A stretch of DNA of 64,000 nucleotides from Listeria grandensis FSL F6-0971 (GTDB lineage: Bacteria; Bacillota; Bacilli; Lactobacillales; Listeriaceae). The notes beneath the pieces were generated by a model. It was not told the DNA's origin. It worked only from the letters and a program-made list of their open reading frames with translations, and searched no databases. The stretch is from positions 1 through 64,000 of the forward strand of contig NZ_AODD01000002.1 of assembly GCF_000525835.1 (NCBI RefSeq), read 5' to 3'. Within the stretch, counting starts at the first letter, position 1; the number at the start of each line of letters is the position of its first letter. The position numbers and the translations under genes were made by a program. This document shows positions 1 to 8,557 of the stretch, piece after piece.

Positions 1-33
1 AATAGTTATTATAAATAAGGAGGAGAATTATAA

Positions 34-507
34 ATGAAAACAATTAACTCAGTAGACACGAAGGAATTTTTAAACCATCAGGTGGCGAACTTAAACGTAT
101 TTACGGTGAAAATCCACCAAATCCACTGGTTCATGCGTGGACATAACTTCTTTACACTACATGAAAAAATGGACGACCTATACAGCGAATTCGGCGAACA
201 AATGGATGAAGTAGCAGAGCGTTTATTAGCCATTGGTGGCGCACCATTTTCGACATTAAAAGAGTTCTCAGAAAATGCTAGCGTAGAAGAAGCACCATAC
301 ACAAAACCAAAAACAATCGATCAGTTTATGGAAGATCTTGTTGGCACATTAGAATTATTGCGTGACGAATATCAACAAGGTATCGAACTAACTGGAAAAG
401 AAGGCGATGATGTAACGCAAGACATGTTAATCGGCTTCAAAGCAGCGATCGACAAACATATCTGGATGTTCAAAGCATTCCTTGGAAAAGCACCATTAGA
501 AAAATAA
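34..507 (+). CDS. fri: Dps-family ferritin-like protein (Fri)
   Basis: This is a 157-residue mini-ferritin. It stores iron in a 12-subunit cage, oxidises Fe(II) with peroxide, and so protects DNA and proteins. The intersubunit ferroxidase residues known from Listeria Dps are all present: H31, H43, D47, D58 and E62, within the stretch running from IHQIHW to EQMDEVAER. The length is that of the full family. A strong ribosome site (AAGGAGGAG, about 17-25) precedes the ATG, and a terminator follows, so the gene is probably monocistronic. The promoter lies outside the window. Listeria fri is known to respond to PerR and SigB, but no site can be checked here. Confidence 0.97.
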   Translation: MKTINSVDTKEFLNHQVANLNVFTVKIHQIHWFMRGHNFFTLHEKMDDLYSEFGEQMDEVAERLLAIGGAPFSTLKEFSENASVEEAPYTKPKTIDQFMEDLVGTLELLRDEYQQGIELTGKEGDDVTQDMLIGFKAAIDKHIWMFKAFLGKAPLEK

Positions 508-515
508 GTAATATG

Positions 516-557
516 ACGCAAAGCCTGTGAAATGCGGGTTTTGCGTTTTTTATTTTT
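516..557 (+). terminator. Intrinsic terminator after fri
   Basis: A 12-bp stem with wobble pairs (ACGCAAAGCCTG against CGGGTTTTGCGT) is followed by a T-rich tract, directly after the fri stop codon. Confidence 0.85.
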
Positions 558-684
558 GCTAAAGAAGTTTAACTATTCAAAAAGAGTGGTACATACAGTT
601 ATCTAGTTGTAAGCAAAATACATGCGAAATGTGTAGATATCTGCTATTCTTGCAGTAATCGAATTTGGAAGAGGAGTGATGACA

Positions 685-987
685 ATGCAAATCGAAGTAA
701 GCGATCAAGCACAACACTGGTTCAGAAATGAATTTAATACGGCTGACGGTAATGGAATTAGATTATTCGCAAAATATGGTGGCTCAAATAGTTCGCTACA
801 TCCGGGTTTTTCGATTGGTTTAGTATCTGAAAAACCTACAGAAATGGCATTGCAACACAAAATCGGCGATATTTTATTCTATGTAGAGGATCATGATTAT
901 TGGTACTTTAAAGACCATGATTGGATCATTGACTACAATCCCAAAAGCGAAGAAGTGACGTTTAAATTCTTTGAGAAAGTAAAATAA
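685..987 (+). CDS. HesB/IscA-like fold protein (YneR/YfhF type), cysteine-free
   Basis: A 100-residue protein resembling the HesB-like family found next to fri in Listeria. I chose the ATG at 685 (MQIEV) because AGAGGAG at 670-676 is 8 nt upstream; the GTG at 676 and ATG at 679 overlap or crowd that site. True A-type Fe-S carriers use three conserved cysteines. This protein has none, so an Fe-S carrier role is unlikely and its function is unknown. It is rich in aromatic and acidic residues near the C-terminus (DHDYWYFKDHDW). It stands alone between two terminator-like hairpins. Confidence 0.75.
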   Translation: MQIEVSDQAQHWFRNEFNTADGNGIRLFAKYGGSNSSLHPGFSIGLVSEKPTEMALQHKIGDILFYVEDHDYWYFKDHDWIIDYNPKSEEVTFKFFEKVK

Positions 988-989
988 TA

Positions 990-1024
990 GAGAGCGGGTC
1001 CTATTTTTGGGGCTCGTTTTTATT
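990..1024 (+). terminator. Probable terminator after the HesB-like gene
   Basis: A short GC stem (GAGC...CC / GG...GCTC) is followed by a T-rich run. It is weaker than the fri terminator. Confidence 0.5.
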
Positions 1025-1113
1025 TTGTGGAAATCTCCCAAGTTGGCGTGCAGCTATTTACTCCTGACAATGATTCTGCTATTCTAAATGAAGAGAATTA
1101 GGGAGTTGAGATT

Positions 1114-2229
1114 TTGAAGAGATTAACAGGATGGGGAATCATCGCGATTTTTTTAATCGCACTTATTAGCGGATGCTCGAACAATACACAATCAAGCGTG
1201 ACCGAAAATACATTGAAAGGAGCGAAGTTCACTTTTTTCGATGTGGGGCAAGGGGATAGCACGTTAATCCAAGCCGACGATGGAACAACTGTATTGATCG
1301 ATACAGGGCGCCATGACGATAATCGGATTATGACTTACCTTGAAAAAGCAGATATCCAGAAAATTGATTTGCTGCTTTTAACACACCCACATTCGGATCA
1401 TATTGGCAACGCAGATAAAGTTATCAAACAATATAAACCGAAAGAAATTTGGATGGATGGACTTGTATTCAATAGTTCGATCTATGAGCGGGTCATTGAC
1501 GCAGCGCTTGCATCCAATGCGAAATATAAAGAACCAAGACGCGGTGAAAAAGCGACATTTGGCCCGTTTGGAATTCAAGTATTAAGTCCAGATAAACTAT
1601 CGGATAACGCCAATAATGACTCGATCGCGATCCGTCTGACTTACAAAGATGTGGCAGCCATTTTTACAGGCGACGCAGAGAAGCCGCGCGAACGTGAAAT
1701 GGTGGATAGCGGTCTGGATTTGAACGCACAAATCCTAGATTTAGGACACCACGGCTCCTCTACATCGAATCAACCGTACTTTTTAGATGCAGTGAAGCCT
1801 GAGGTGGCAGTTTATTCTGCTGAAAAAGGAAATTCCTACGGGCACCCACATCGCGAAGTCATTCAGTGGTTGAAGGATCGTGATATTACAACATATGGTA
1901 CAGACGTTGAAGGGACAGTCACAATGGAGACTGATGGCAAGCAAATTCACGTTGCAACGGAGCAGTCTGGAACACCGAAACCGGGGAATGAAACAGGCAA
2001 ACAAACAGCGGAAGAACCAGGAGATGCAGTACCTATCCCTGATAAAATCAATGTGAATACCGCAACTGCCGAAGAATTGCAGTACCTTCCAAGCGTTGGG
2101 CCGGTTTTAGCAGATAAAATTATTGCAGAGCGGCCATATCGCACCATTGACGACTTGAAAAAAATAAACGGAATCGGCGACGGCATTGTTAGGCAAATAA
2201 AAGAACAAGGCATTGCGACCGTGAAGTAG
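1114..2229 (+). CDS. Secreted ComEC-like metallo-beta-lactamase-fold lipoprotein with ComEA-like HhH domain
   Basis: A 371-residue protein. Residues 1-21 form a lipoprotein signal peptide ending in the lipobox LISGC. Residues about 35-265 are a metallo-beta-lactamase fold of the ComEC/Rec2 C-terminal type, with the metal motif THPHSDH and a downstream LGHHGS. Residues about 310-370 are paired helix-hairpin-helix motifs like the DNA-binding domain of ComEA (INVNTATAEELQYLPSVG). The start is TTG at 1114 with GGGAG at 1101-1105. It is therefore an extracellular, membrane-tethered predicted hydrolase, possibly a phosphodiesterase or nuclease, with its own DNA-binding module but without the ComEC channel. 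The DUF3006 gene follows after 10 nt. Substrate is unproven. Confidence 0.88.
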   Translation: MKRLTGWGIIAIFLIALISGCSNNTQSSVTENTLKGAKFTFFDVGQGDSTLIQADDGTTVLIDTGRHDDNRIMTYLEKADIQKIDLLLLTHPHSDHIGNADKVIKQYKPKEIWMDGLVFNSSIYERVIDAALASNAKYKEPRRGEKATFGPFGIQVLSPDKLSDNANNDSIAIRLTYKDVAAIFTGDAEKPREREMVDSGLDLNAQILDLGHHGSSTSNQPYFLDAVKPEVAVYSAEKGNSYGHPHREVIQWLKDRDITTYGTDVEGTVTMETDGKQIHVATEQSGTPKPGNETGKQTAEEPGDAVPIPDKINVNTATAEELQYLPSVGPVLADKIIAERPYRTIDDLKKINGIGDGIVRQIKEQGIATVK

Positions 2230-2239
2230 GTGAATCAAC

Positions 2240-2470
2240 TTGAAAAAAGCGATTTTAGATCGTATCGAGGATGGAAAAGCTGTTTTTCTACTAGAGCCTG
2301 ATCAGCAAACCTGGACAATCCCACAAACAAAAGTACCAAAAAACATTCATGAAGGCAGTTCAGTCATCATCAATGGCACCACAATCACATTAGACGAGCA
2401 AACAACAAACAAAAATAAAGCCAGAATCGCATCCAAACTCGAGCAACTACGCAAAAAAAATGGTCAATAA
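2240..2470 (+). CDS. DUF3006 family small protein
   Basis: A 76-residue protein starting at TTG 2240 behind AGGTGA. It begins with the DUF3006 pattern (AILDRIEDGKAVFLLE) and has no membrane segment or signal. It lies 10 nt after the ComEC-like gene, so the two are probably co-transcribed. DUF3006 proteins are often found beside this hydrolase type, which suggests a shared role, but the biochemical function is unknown. Confidence 0.8.
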   Translation: MKKAILDRIEDGKAVFLLEPDQQTWTIPQTKVPKNIHEGSSVIINGTTITLDEQTTNKNKARIASKLEQLRKKNGQ

Positions 2471-2493
2471 ACAAATAACTTTTTCAAAAATGG

Positions 2494-2522
2494 TTGACAG
2501 TGTCCGAAATACACGATATAGT
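2494..2522 (+). promoter_or_regulatory. SigA-type promoter of the S-box met operon
   Basis: TTGACA at 2494-2499, a 17-bp spacer, and TATAGT at 2517-2522. This is a near-consensus housekeeping promoter just upstream of the riboswitch. Confidence 0.8.
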
Positions 2523-2542
2523 TATAAAAAATAAATAACGAC

Positions 2543-2757
2543 GAACGCATTTTATCCAGAGAGGTGGAGGGATTTGGCCCTATGAAACCTCGGCAACAGA
2601 TCAATTTTTTGATACTGTGCCAATTCCAACAAGCATTTTACGTGCTTGGTAGATAAGATGAGACGACAAAGACTGCATTAATATGGCTGTATAATTATTC
2701 GGTACATAGATGTTTGGATTAGAATCTCCTCTTATTAACTTAAGGGGAGATTTTTTT
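2543..2757 (+). promoter_or_regulatory. SAM-I (S-box) riboswitch with expression-platform terminator
   Basis: The conserved SAM-I core is readable in order: TATCCAGAGAGGTGGAGGGA (2553-2572), GGCCCTATGAAACCTCGGCA (2577-2596), GTGCCAATTCC (2617-2627), a variable P4-like arm, then GATAAGATGAG (2652-2662) closing P1. A terminator follows at 2723-2757 (AATCTCCTCTT pairing with AAGGGGAGATT, then seven T). High SAM should favour the terminator and shut off metNIQ. The arrangement is the standard Firmicutes one for methionine uptake genes. Confidence 0.95.
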
Positions 2758-2790
2758 GTGGTAAAGTTGTGTAACTAAGGGAGTGAGAAA

Positions 2791-3822
2791 ATGATTGAAT
2801 TCAAAAATGTAACAAAAACATTCAAAAGCGGAGGAAAAGAAATAACAGCCTTGGACGGCGTGAGTTTGACCATTGAAAAAGGGGATATTTTCGGCGTGGT
2901 TGGTTTCAGCGGCGCTGGTAAAAGTACGTTGATTCGCACAGTGAACTTGCTAGAACGACCGACAACAGGCTCCGTTGCAGTCGGAGGCACAGACTTGACG
3001 ACATTAAAAGCCAAAGAACTCCGTGCGGAACGAAAAAAGATCGGTATGATTTTTCAACATTTTAACTTACTAAACTCGAAAACCGTCTTCGATAATATCG
3101 CGATTCCACTGGCTTTAATACATACGAATCGTAAAGAACGCGAACAACGGGTGATGGAGCTTCTCACCTTTGTGGGACTAGCAGATAAGGCTAAAAACTA
3201 TCCAGACCAGCTCTCAGGGGGACAGAAACAGCGCATCGGTATTGCGCGGGCGTTAGCAACCAATCCTGACGTGCTCCTGTGTGACGAAGCAACAAGCGCG
3301 CTCGATCCTGAGACGACAGGTGCGATTCTCGAACTACTGCAAAAAATCAATAAAGAATACAATATTACGATTTTACTTATTACGCATGAAATGTCTGTTA
3401 TTCGCGAAATCTGTAATCGAGTAGCCGTAATGGAAGATGGTAGAGTGATTGAAGAAGGCAAAGTGTTCGATATTTTCTCCAATCCGCAAAGCCAAACTGC
3501 TAAGAATTTTGTGAAAACAGTGATTAATGACGATATTCCAGCAAGTGCGTTAAAACTCATTCAGAATCATGATGCGACGGTTTGGAAATTTACATTTGTG
3601 GGAGAATCGTCTGGTAACCCATTGCTTTCTAATATTGCGAAACAATTCGATGTGAACGTCAGTGTGTTAAGTGGCAACATTTCTGAAATTCAGGCGATTG
3701 CGTTCGGGTATATGATTGTAGAGGTGACCGGGGAAGCAGAAGAGATTGCAAGCGCATATGCCTATGCTACAACGCAAAATATCAAACTAGAGGAGGTGAG
3801 CGTTGATGGAAGTCACATCTGA
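2791..3822 (+). CDS. metN: Methionine ABC transporter ATP-binding protein MetN
   Basis: A 343-residue ATPase of the D/L-methionine importer. Walker A GFSGAGKST is at about 38-46, the signature LSGGQKQRIG at about 140, and Walker B VLLCDEATSALD at about 160. Residues about 265-340 form the C-terminal NIL domain that in MetN binds methionine and inhibits transport. The ATG has AAGGGAGTGAG upstream. It is the first gene of metNIQ, under the S-box riboswitch, and overlaps metI by 17 nt, which implies translational coupling. Confidence 0.95.
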   Translation: MIEFKNVTKTFKSGGKEITALDGVSLTIEKGDIFGVVGFSGAGKSTLIRTVNLLERPTTGSVAVGGTDLTTLKAKELRAERKKIGMIFQHFNLLNSKTVFDNIAIPLALIHTNRKEREQRVMELLTFVGLADKAKNYPDQLSGGQKQRIGIARALATNPDVLLCDEATSALDPETTGAILELLQKINKEYNITILLITHEMSVIREICNRVAVMEDGRVIEEGKVFDIFSNPQSQTAKNFVKTVINDDIPASALKLIQNHDATVWKFTFVGESSGNPLLSNIAKQFDVNVSVLSGNISEIQAIAFGYMIVEVTGEAEEIASAYAYATTQNIKLEEVSVDGSHI

Positions 3823-4456
3823 GCAGCTGAGCACAGCATTTATTGAAACATTATACATGGTTACATGGTCGCTCCTGTTTGCTTGCCTTATTGGTATTCC
3901 ACTTGGTGTCTTGCTCGTGGTTACTCGTAAAGGACATATTTTACAAAACACAGTGATTTTCAATATTTTAAACCCGATCATTAATATTTTACGCTCGGTA
4001 CCATTCATTATTTTGCTTGTGGCATTGATTCCGGTGACGCGATTTATTGTTGATTCGAGCATTGGTGTGAAAGCAGCGATTGTACCACTTGTTTTCTATG
4101 CCGGACCTTACATTGCGCGACTTGTTGAAAACTCTCTTTTAGAAGTGGATCAAGGAATTATCGAGGCAGCGCAAGCAATGGGTGCCAACGCATGGCAAAT
4201 CATCTGGCGTTTCATGTTGCCAGAAGGTTTGAGTTCGCTGATTTTGACGCTGACAACAGCAACGATTGGACTTGTTGGTGCGACTGCGATGGCTGGTGTC
4301 GTCGGCGCTGGTGGAATTGGTAATTTGGCGATTACTTATGGCTATCAGCGGTATGATAATATCACAATGTTGGTTACCGTCATCATCTTGGTAGTGATCG
4401 TACAGAGCGTTCAGTCTTTAGGGAACTTCATTTCTCGCAAAATTCGTCGTCGCTAG
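3806..4456 (+). CDS. metI: Methionine ABC transporter permease MetI
   Basis: A 216-residue membrane protein with five predicted transmembrane segments. It carries the permease loop (EAAQAMGANAWQIIWRFMLP) that docks on MetN. ATG 3806 is preferred over TTG 3803; both sit behind AGGAGGTGAG at 3791. Length and order (N-I-Q) match the family. About 116 nt without a clear terminator separate it from metQ, although a TTTACCT/AGGTAAA stem with a long loop is present there. Confidence 0.95.
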   Translation: MEVTSEQLSTAFIETLYMVTWSLLFACLIGIPLGVLLVVTRKGHILQNTVIFNILNPIINILRSVPFIILLVALIPVTRFIVDSSIGVKAAIVPLVFYAGPYIARLVENSLLEVDQGIIEAAQAMGANAWQIIWRFMLPEGLSSLILTLTTATIGLVGATAMAGVVGAGGIGNLAITYGYQRYDNITMLVTVIILVVIVQSVQSLGNFISRKIRRR

Positions 4457-4572
4457 GGTGGTACGGTGCTTGGCTTTACCTAGAATCGAGCGTGCCTTGG
4501 TTTTAGGTAAAGGAGTCCGGATGGTAATGAAAGTACAAAGATTCAATAATAAATAATAAGGGAGTTTTTTGG

Positions 4573-5427
4573 ATGAAGAAGTTGGTATTCGTTTTGACAT
4601 TGGTTTTGTTGGCTGTTGTGGTTAGTGCTTGTGGTGGTGCGGACGAGAAGGCAAGCGGGGATGAGAAGAATCTCGTGATTGGTGTTAGCGCTGGGGATCG
4701 GACTTGGCCTGAGATTAAGCGGATTGCGAAGAAAGATGGCATTCATATCGAGTTGAAAGAGTTTAGTGATTATGTATTGCCGAACCGTGCGCTTGCAGAT
4801 GGGGACTTAGATGCCAATGCTTTTCAAACAATTGCTTATTTTGACTCTTTTATCAAGGAAAATAAATTGGAACTTGAGCCGCTTGCTTCAACGGTCATTG
4901 CTCCGATGGGCGTGTATTCTAACAAGGTGAAAGCTATTAAGGATATCAAAAATGGAGCTACAATCGCAGTTCCTGATGATTCGACGAACTATGGCCGCGC
5001 GCTACTATTATTACAAGAAGCAGGACTTATCACATTAGTCGCTGATTTTGATGGGAATGGTTCACCGGAAGCTATTCAATCTAACCCGAAAAAATTAGAT
5101 ATTAAACCAATGGTTGCAGGACAAATCCCGCGTGCACTAGATGATGTAGATGCTGCCGCGATTAATAATGGCGTCGCTGTGGAAGCTAAACTGAACCCGT
5201 TGAAAGACTCCATTTTCCTAGAATCCGATACAGCAAAACCGTATATTAACATTATTGCGGTTCGTAAAGGAGATACAGATCGTGCGGCGCTTCAACAAAT
5301 CGTGAAAATTTATCACTCAGATGAAATGAAGAAATTTATCGAAAAAACATATAAAGGTAGCTCGATCCCAGCTTTCGTCCCACTTGATGAGCTAGAAACA
5401 TACAAAGAAACGTGGTCTAAGAAGTAA
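4573..5427 (+). CDS. metQ: Methionine-binding lipoprotein MetQ (NlpA family)
   Basis: A 284-residue substrate-binding protein anchored by a lipobox (VVVSAC, cysteine near residue 20). The body is of the NlpA/MetQ family, with motifs such as FQTIAYFDSF and DSTNYGRALLLLQEAGLI. It should deliver methionine to MetNI at the outer face of the membrane. The ribosome site is AAGGGAG. It is followed after 26 nt by the M20 amidohydrolase gene, so the same riboswitch probably controls that gene too. Confidence 0.94.
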   Translation: MKKLVFVLTLVLLAVVVSACGGADEKASGDEKNLVIGVSAGDRTWPEIKRIAKKDGIHIELKEFSDYVLPNRALADGDLDANAFQTIAYFDSFIKENKLELEPLASTVIAPMGVYSNKVKAIKDIKNGATIAVPDDSTNYGRALLLLQEAGLITLVADFDGNGSPEAIQSNPKKLDIKPMVAGQIPRALDDVDAAAINNGVAVEAKLNPLKDSIFLESDTAKPYINIIAVRKGDTDRAALQQIVKIYHSDEMKKFIEKTYKGSSIPAFVPLDELETYKETWSKK

Positions 5428-5453
5428 ATTCGAAAAAAAGGAGGCGTTCGTAA

Positions 5454-6647
5454 ATGGTAGATACAAAAATAACATGGTCTGAAGCCATAAAAACCAATAT
5501 TGATGCGCACAAGGATTTTTATATTGAAGTTAGTCATGCGATTCATGATCGCCCGGAAATCGGCAATGAGGAATTTTACGCTAGCGAAAAATTAGCAACA
5601 ATTCTTGAAAAAGCTGGTTTTACGGTAGAACTAGATGTAGCAGGCCACAAAACCGCATTTATCGCGCGCAAAAAAGCAGCGAAACCAGGCGCAACCGTCG
5701 CATTTTTAGCGGAGTATGATGCTTTGCCAGGACTCGGACATGCCTGTGGACATAACATCATTGGTACGACAAGTGTCGCCGCAGCCATTGCACTCGCAGA
5801 AGTTATCGAAGAAGTCGGCGGAGAGGTCGTTGTACTTGGAACCCCAGCTGAGGAAGGTGGGCCGAATGGTAGCGCAAAGGGCAGTTTTGTGAAGCATCAT
5901 CTACTTCAAGGTATCGATGTTGCGCTCATGATTCATCCATCCAGTGACTCCGCGCTGACGACGCCATCGCTTGCAGTAGACGTATTAGAGTTTGAATTCT
6001 TCGGAAAACCAGCCCATTCTGCTGCCAATCCAGAAGATGGTATTAATGCACTTGATGGTTTGATCCAATTTTATAACGGTGTTAATGCCTTGCGTCAACA
6101 TGTGACTTCGGACGTCCGCATTCACGGCATTATTTTAGACGGCGGTCAAGCACCGAATATCGTACCAGATTACGCTCGCGCTCGCTTCTTTACACGTGCG
6201 GATAAACGCCATCGCTTGGATGAGGTAACGAAGCGTGTTATTCAAGTTGCAGAAGGTGCGGCCATTCAAACAGGTACGACATTTAAAGTCACGAATATCC
6301 AGAACGGCGTCGATGATTTTCTGATTAATAAGCAGTTTAATCGCGTTTTTGCCCGGATTGCCGAGCAGTTGGATGAACCACTAAAAACCGATAGTCGCGG
6401 CATTGGTTCAACGGACGCTGGGAATATCAGCCAAGTCATTCCAACGATTCACCCCTATATCAAAATTGGTGCTAGTAATCTTGTCGGGCACACGGTAGAA
6501 TTCCGCGAAGCCGCAAAATCAGAGGCAGGAGACAAAGCCTTGATCCAGGGTGCAAAATTGATCGCATTAACCGCACTCGAACTTTATACAAATGAGACTC
6601 TGCTAGCCGATATTAAGAAAGAATACGATGAAACAAAGCAAATCTAA
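5454..6647 (+). CDS. M20-family metallopeptidase/amidohydrolase
   Basis: A 397-residue cytosolic enzyme of the M20 amidohydrolase family, with GLGHACGHN and EEGG metal-site motifs, a central dimerisation domain (FFGKPAHSAANPEDG) and a late GHTVEFR. Relatives remove acyl groups from N-acyl amino acids or cleave p-aminobenzoyl-glutamate. Its place as the last gene of the SAM-riboswitch met operon suggests that it releases methionine from an N-acyl- or peptide-linked form brought in by MetNIQ. That substrate is an inference. The ribosome site is AAGGAGG. Confidence 0.85.
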   Translation: MVDTKITWSEAIKTNIDAHKDFYIEVSHAIHDRPEIGNEEFYASEKLATILEKAGFTVELDVAGHKTAFIARKKAAKPGATVAFLAEYDALPGLGHACGHNIIGTTSVAAAIALAEVIEEVGGEVVVLGTPAEEGGPNGSAKGSFVKHHLLQGIDVALMIHPSSDSALTTPSLAVDVLEFEFFGKPAHSAANPEDGINALDGLIQFYNGVNALRQHVTSDVRIHGIILDGGQAPNIVPDYARARFFTRADKRHRLDEVTKRVIQVAEGAAIQTGTTFKVTNIQNGVDDFLINKQFNRVFARIAEQLDEPLKTDSRGIGSTDAGNISQVIPTIHPYIKIGASNLVGHTVEFREAAKSEAGDKALIQGAKLIALTALELYTNETLLADIKKEYDETKQI

Positions 6648-6655
6648 TGCACACA

Positions 6656-6690
6656 AAAAGGAGATAGGCGTGTCGCTTGTCTCCTTTAAT
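6656..6690 (+). terminator. Hairpin after the met operon
   Basis: A long stem (AAAGGAGATAGGCG against CGCTTGTCTCCTTT, two wobbles) lies just after the stop. Its T tract is poor, so termination may be incomplete. Confidence 0.55.
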
Positions 6691-6797
6691 GTGATAAACG
6701 TTATATAATAATTCAATTAATTTTGAAAAAGGTATTTATTTTCACATCGAAATAGCGTATGATAGAAGTATTCACACAGAAAAGGGGAGTTTTACAT

Positions 6798-8432
6798 ATG
6801 AAAAAAGGAGTTATTATCAGTACCATTTTAGTAGCAAGTACACTTATACTCGCAGCATGTGGTGGGAAAGACACGGCGAGTGACGCATCAAACAAACAAG
6901 TATTACGCGTGATTGAAACAACCGAAATCCCACTCATGGATACCTCACTTGCGACAGATGGCGTCAGTTTCACTGCGATGAATCAAGTGTTCGAAGGATT
7001 GTACACACTAGATCAAAAAGATCAAATCATTCCAGCCGCGGCCGAAGCGATGCCTGAGATAAGCGAAGATCAAAAAACATATACGATCAAAATTCGTGAT
7101 AACGCGAAATGGTCCGATGGTTCCGAACTGAAAGCTGCTGATTTTATTTACGCATGGCGCAAAGTCGTGAATCCTAAATCAGGTGCCCAATACTCATTCC
7201 TATATCGCGATGTTGTGGAAAACGCGAGTGATATTATTGACGGCAAAAAAGATCCAAAAGAACTGGGCGTTAAAGCGCTAGATGATAAAACCATCGAGAT
7301 TAAGCTCACTCAGGCTGTGCCATACTTCAACTCACTGCTCACATTCGGCCCATTCTACCCACAAAAAGAAGCTTACGTAACAAAAGAAGGAAAAGATTTT
7401 GCGAAGGATTCCGACCATATGCTGTACAATGGTCCATTTACGATGACAGACTGGTCCGGAACGAGTAAAACTTGGAGCTTCCTCAAAAACGACAACTATT
7501 GGGATAAAAAGAACGTGAAATTAGATCGTATCGATGTCCAAGTTGCTAAAGAACCGGGTTCCGCAGTCAATCTTTATAACACTGGAAAAGTCGACCGCGC
7601 TCCGCTCACTGGCGATTATGCAAGCCAGTACAAGGATAACAAAGAGTTTGTGGCAGAACCAGACTCCTATGTCTACTGGCTTAAATTCAACCAGAAACAA
7701 AGCGATGTTGCCAATGTCGAATTACGAAAAGCGATAGCGAAGGCGATTAACAAAGAAGCGTTGGCGGATACCGTTATCGCAAATGGTGCCACTGCAATTA
7801 ACGGCGAAATTCCAAACGGCTTTGCCCAAAACCCACAAACCGGAAAAGATTTCCGTGAAGATAGCGGCGACCATCTCACCTATAACGTTGCGGAAGCGAA
7901 AGAACATTTCGCTAAAGCCAAACAACAACTCGGCAAAAATGAAATCACATTAGAACTTGTCGGTGATGATCAAGAATTTGCCAAGAAAACTTTAGAATTC
8001 ATCCAAAGCGAGTTAGAAAGTCATTTAGAAGGCTTGAAAATAAATCTAAAAACGGTCCCTTATAAAAACAGGCTAGCACTCGATAAGGCACAAGATTACA
8101 CCGTTCAACTTTCACGCTGGGCACCAGCTTACAAAGACCCAATGACATACATCGCAAGCTGGCAGACAGACAACAACTATAACAACATGAGCTACTCTAG
8201 CCCGGAATATGACAAACTGACAACCGAGATTACGACAACACTAGCGACAAATCCAGAGAAACGTTGGCAAGCCATGCTTGATACAGAGAAAGTATTACTA
8301 GATAAGGATGCAGCAATTGCGCCACTTTATCAAAACGCAACGGCTGTGCTTGAAAAACCATACGTAAAAGGCGTTGTTAAACACTTATTCGGCGCTCCGT
8401 ATAGTTTTAGATGGGCATACATTCAAAAATAA
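6798..8432 (+). CDS. Oligopeptide-binding lipoprotein (OppA/SBP family 5)
   Basis: A 544-residue extracytoplasmic solute-binding protein. The ATG at 6798 is the start, behind AAAGGGGAG; an earlier in-frame ATG has no site. The signal ends in the lipobox LAAC. The fold shows family-5 landmarks (YTIKIRDNAKWSDG, ADFIYAWRKVVNP, a repeated LRKAIAKAINKEAL). No permease or ATPase genes lie next to it, so it either shares a transporter encoded elsewhere or works as a peptide-sensing or pheromone-type receptor. Two hairpins follow. Confidence 0.92.
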   Translation: MKKGVIISTILVASTLILAACGGKDTASDASNKQVLRVIETTEIPLMDTSLATDGVSFTAMNQVFEGLYTLDQKDQIIPAAAEAMPEISEDQKTYTIKIRDNAKWSDGSELKAADFIYAWRKVVNPKSGAQYSFLYRDVVENASDIIDGKKDPKELGVKALDDKTIEIKLTQAVPYFNSLLTFGPFYPQKEAYVTKEGKDFAKDSDHMLYNGPFTMTDWSGTSKTWSFLKNDNYWDKKNVKLDRIDVQVAKEPGSAVNLYNTGKVDRAPLTGDYASQYKDNKEFVAEPDSYVYWLKFNQKQSDVANVELRKAIAKAINKEALADTVIANGATAINGEIPNGFAQNPQTGKDFREDSGDHLTYNVAEAKEHFAKAKQQLGKNEITLELVGDDQEFAKKTLEFIQSELESHLEGLKINLKTVPYKNRLALDKAQDYTVQLSRWAPAYKDPMTYIASWQTDNNYNNMSYSSPEYDKLTTEITTTLATNPEKRWQAMLDTEKVLLDKDAAIAPLYQNATAVLEKPYVKGVVKHLFGAPYSFRWAYIQK

Positions 8433-8436
8433 TGAG

Positions 8437-8539
8437 GAGCCATAAGTTTCAATAAATTGGCTCTCAAGCACGGATTGCTTCTAGCAGGAGTCACGTCTTA
8501 CCTGAAAAAATGGGTTGCGTGATTTCCTGCTTATTTTTG
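8437..8539 (+). terminator. Tandem hairpins ending the oppA-like gene
   Basis: The first stem is GAGCCA...TGGCTC (8437-8463). The second is AGCAGGAGTCACG...CGTGATTTCCTGCT (8483-8531) followed by TATTTTT. The second is a good intrinsic terminator. Confidence 0.75.
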
Positions 8540-8557
8540 TGTGAAAGGGTGTTTTGT

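Noticed and set aside
4457-4572. Possible terminator between metI and metQ
   Set aside because: The 7-bp stem has a 23-nt loop and no T tract; metNIQ is normally one transcript.
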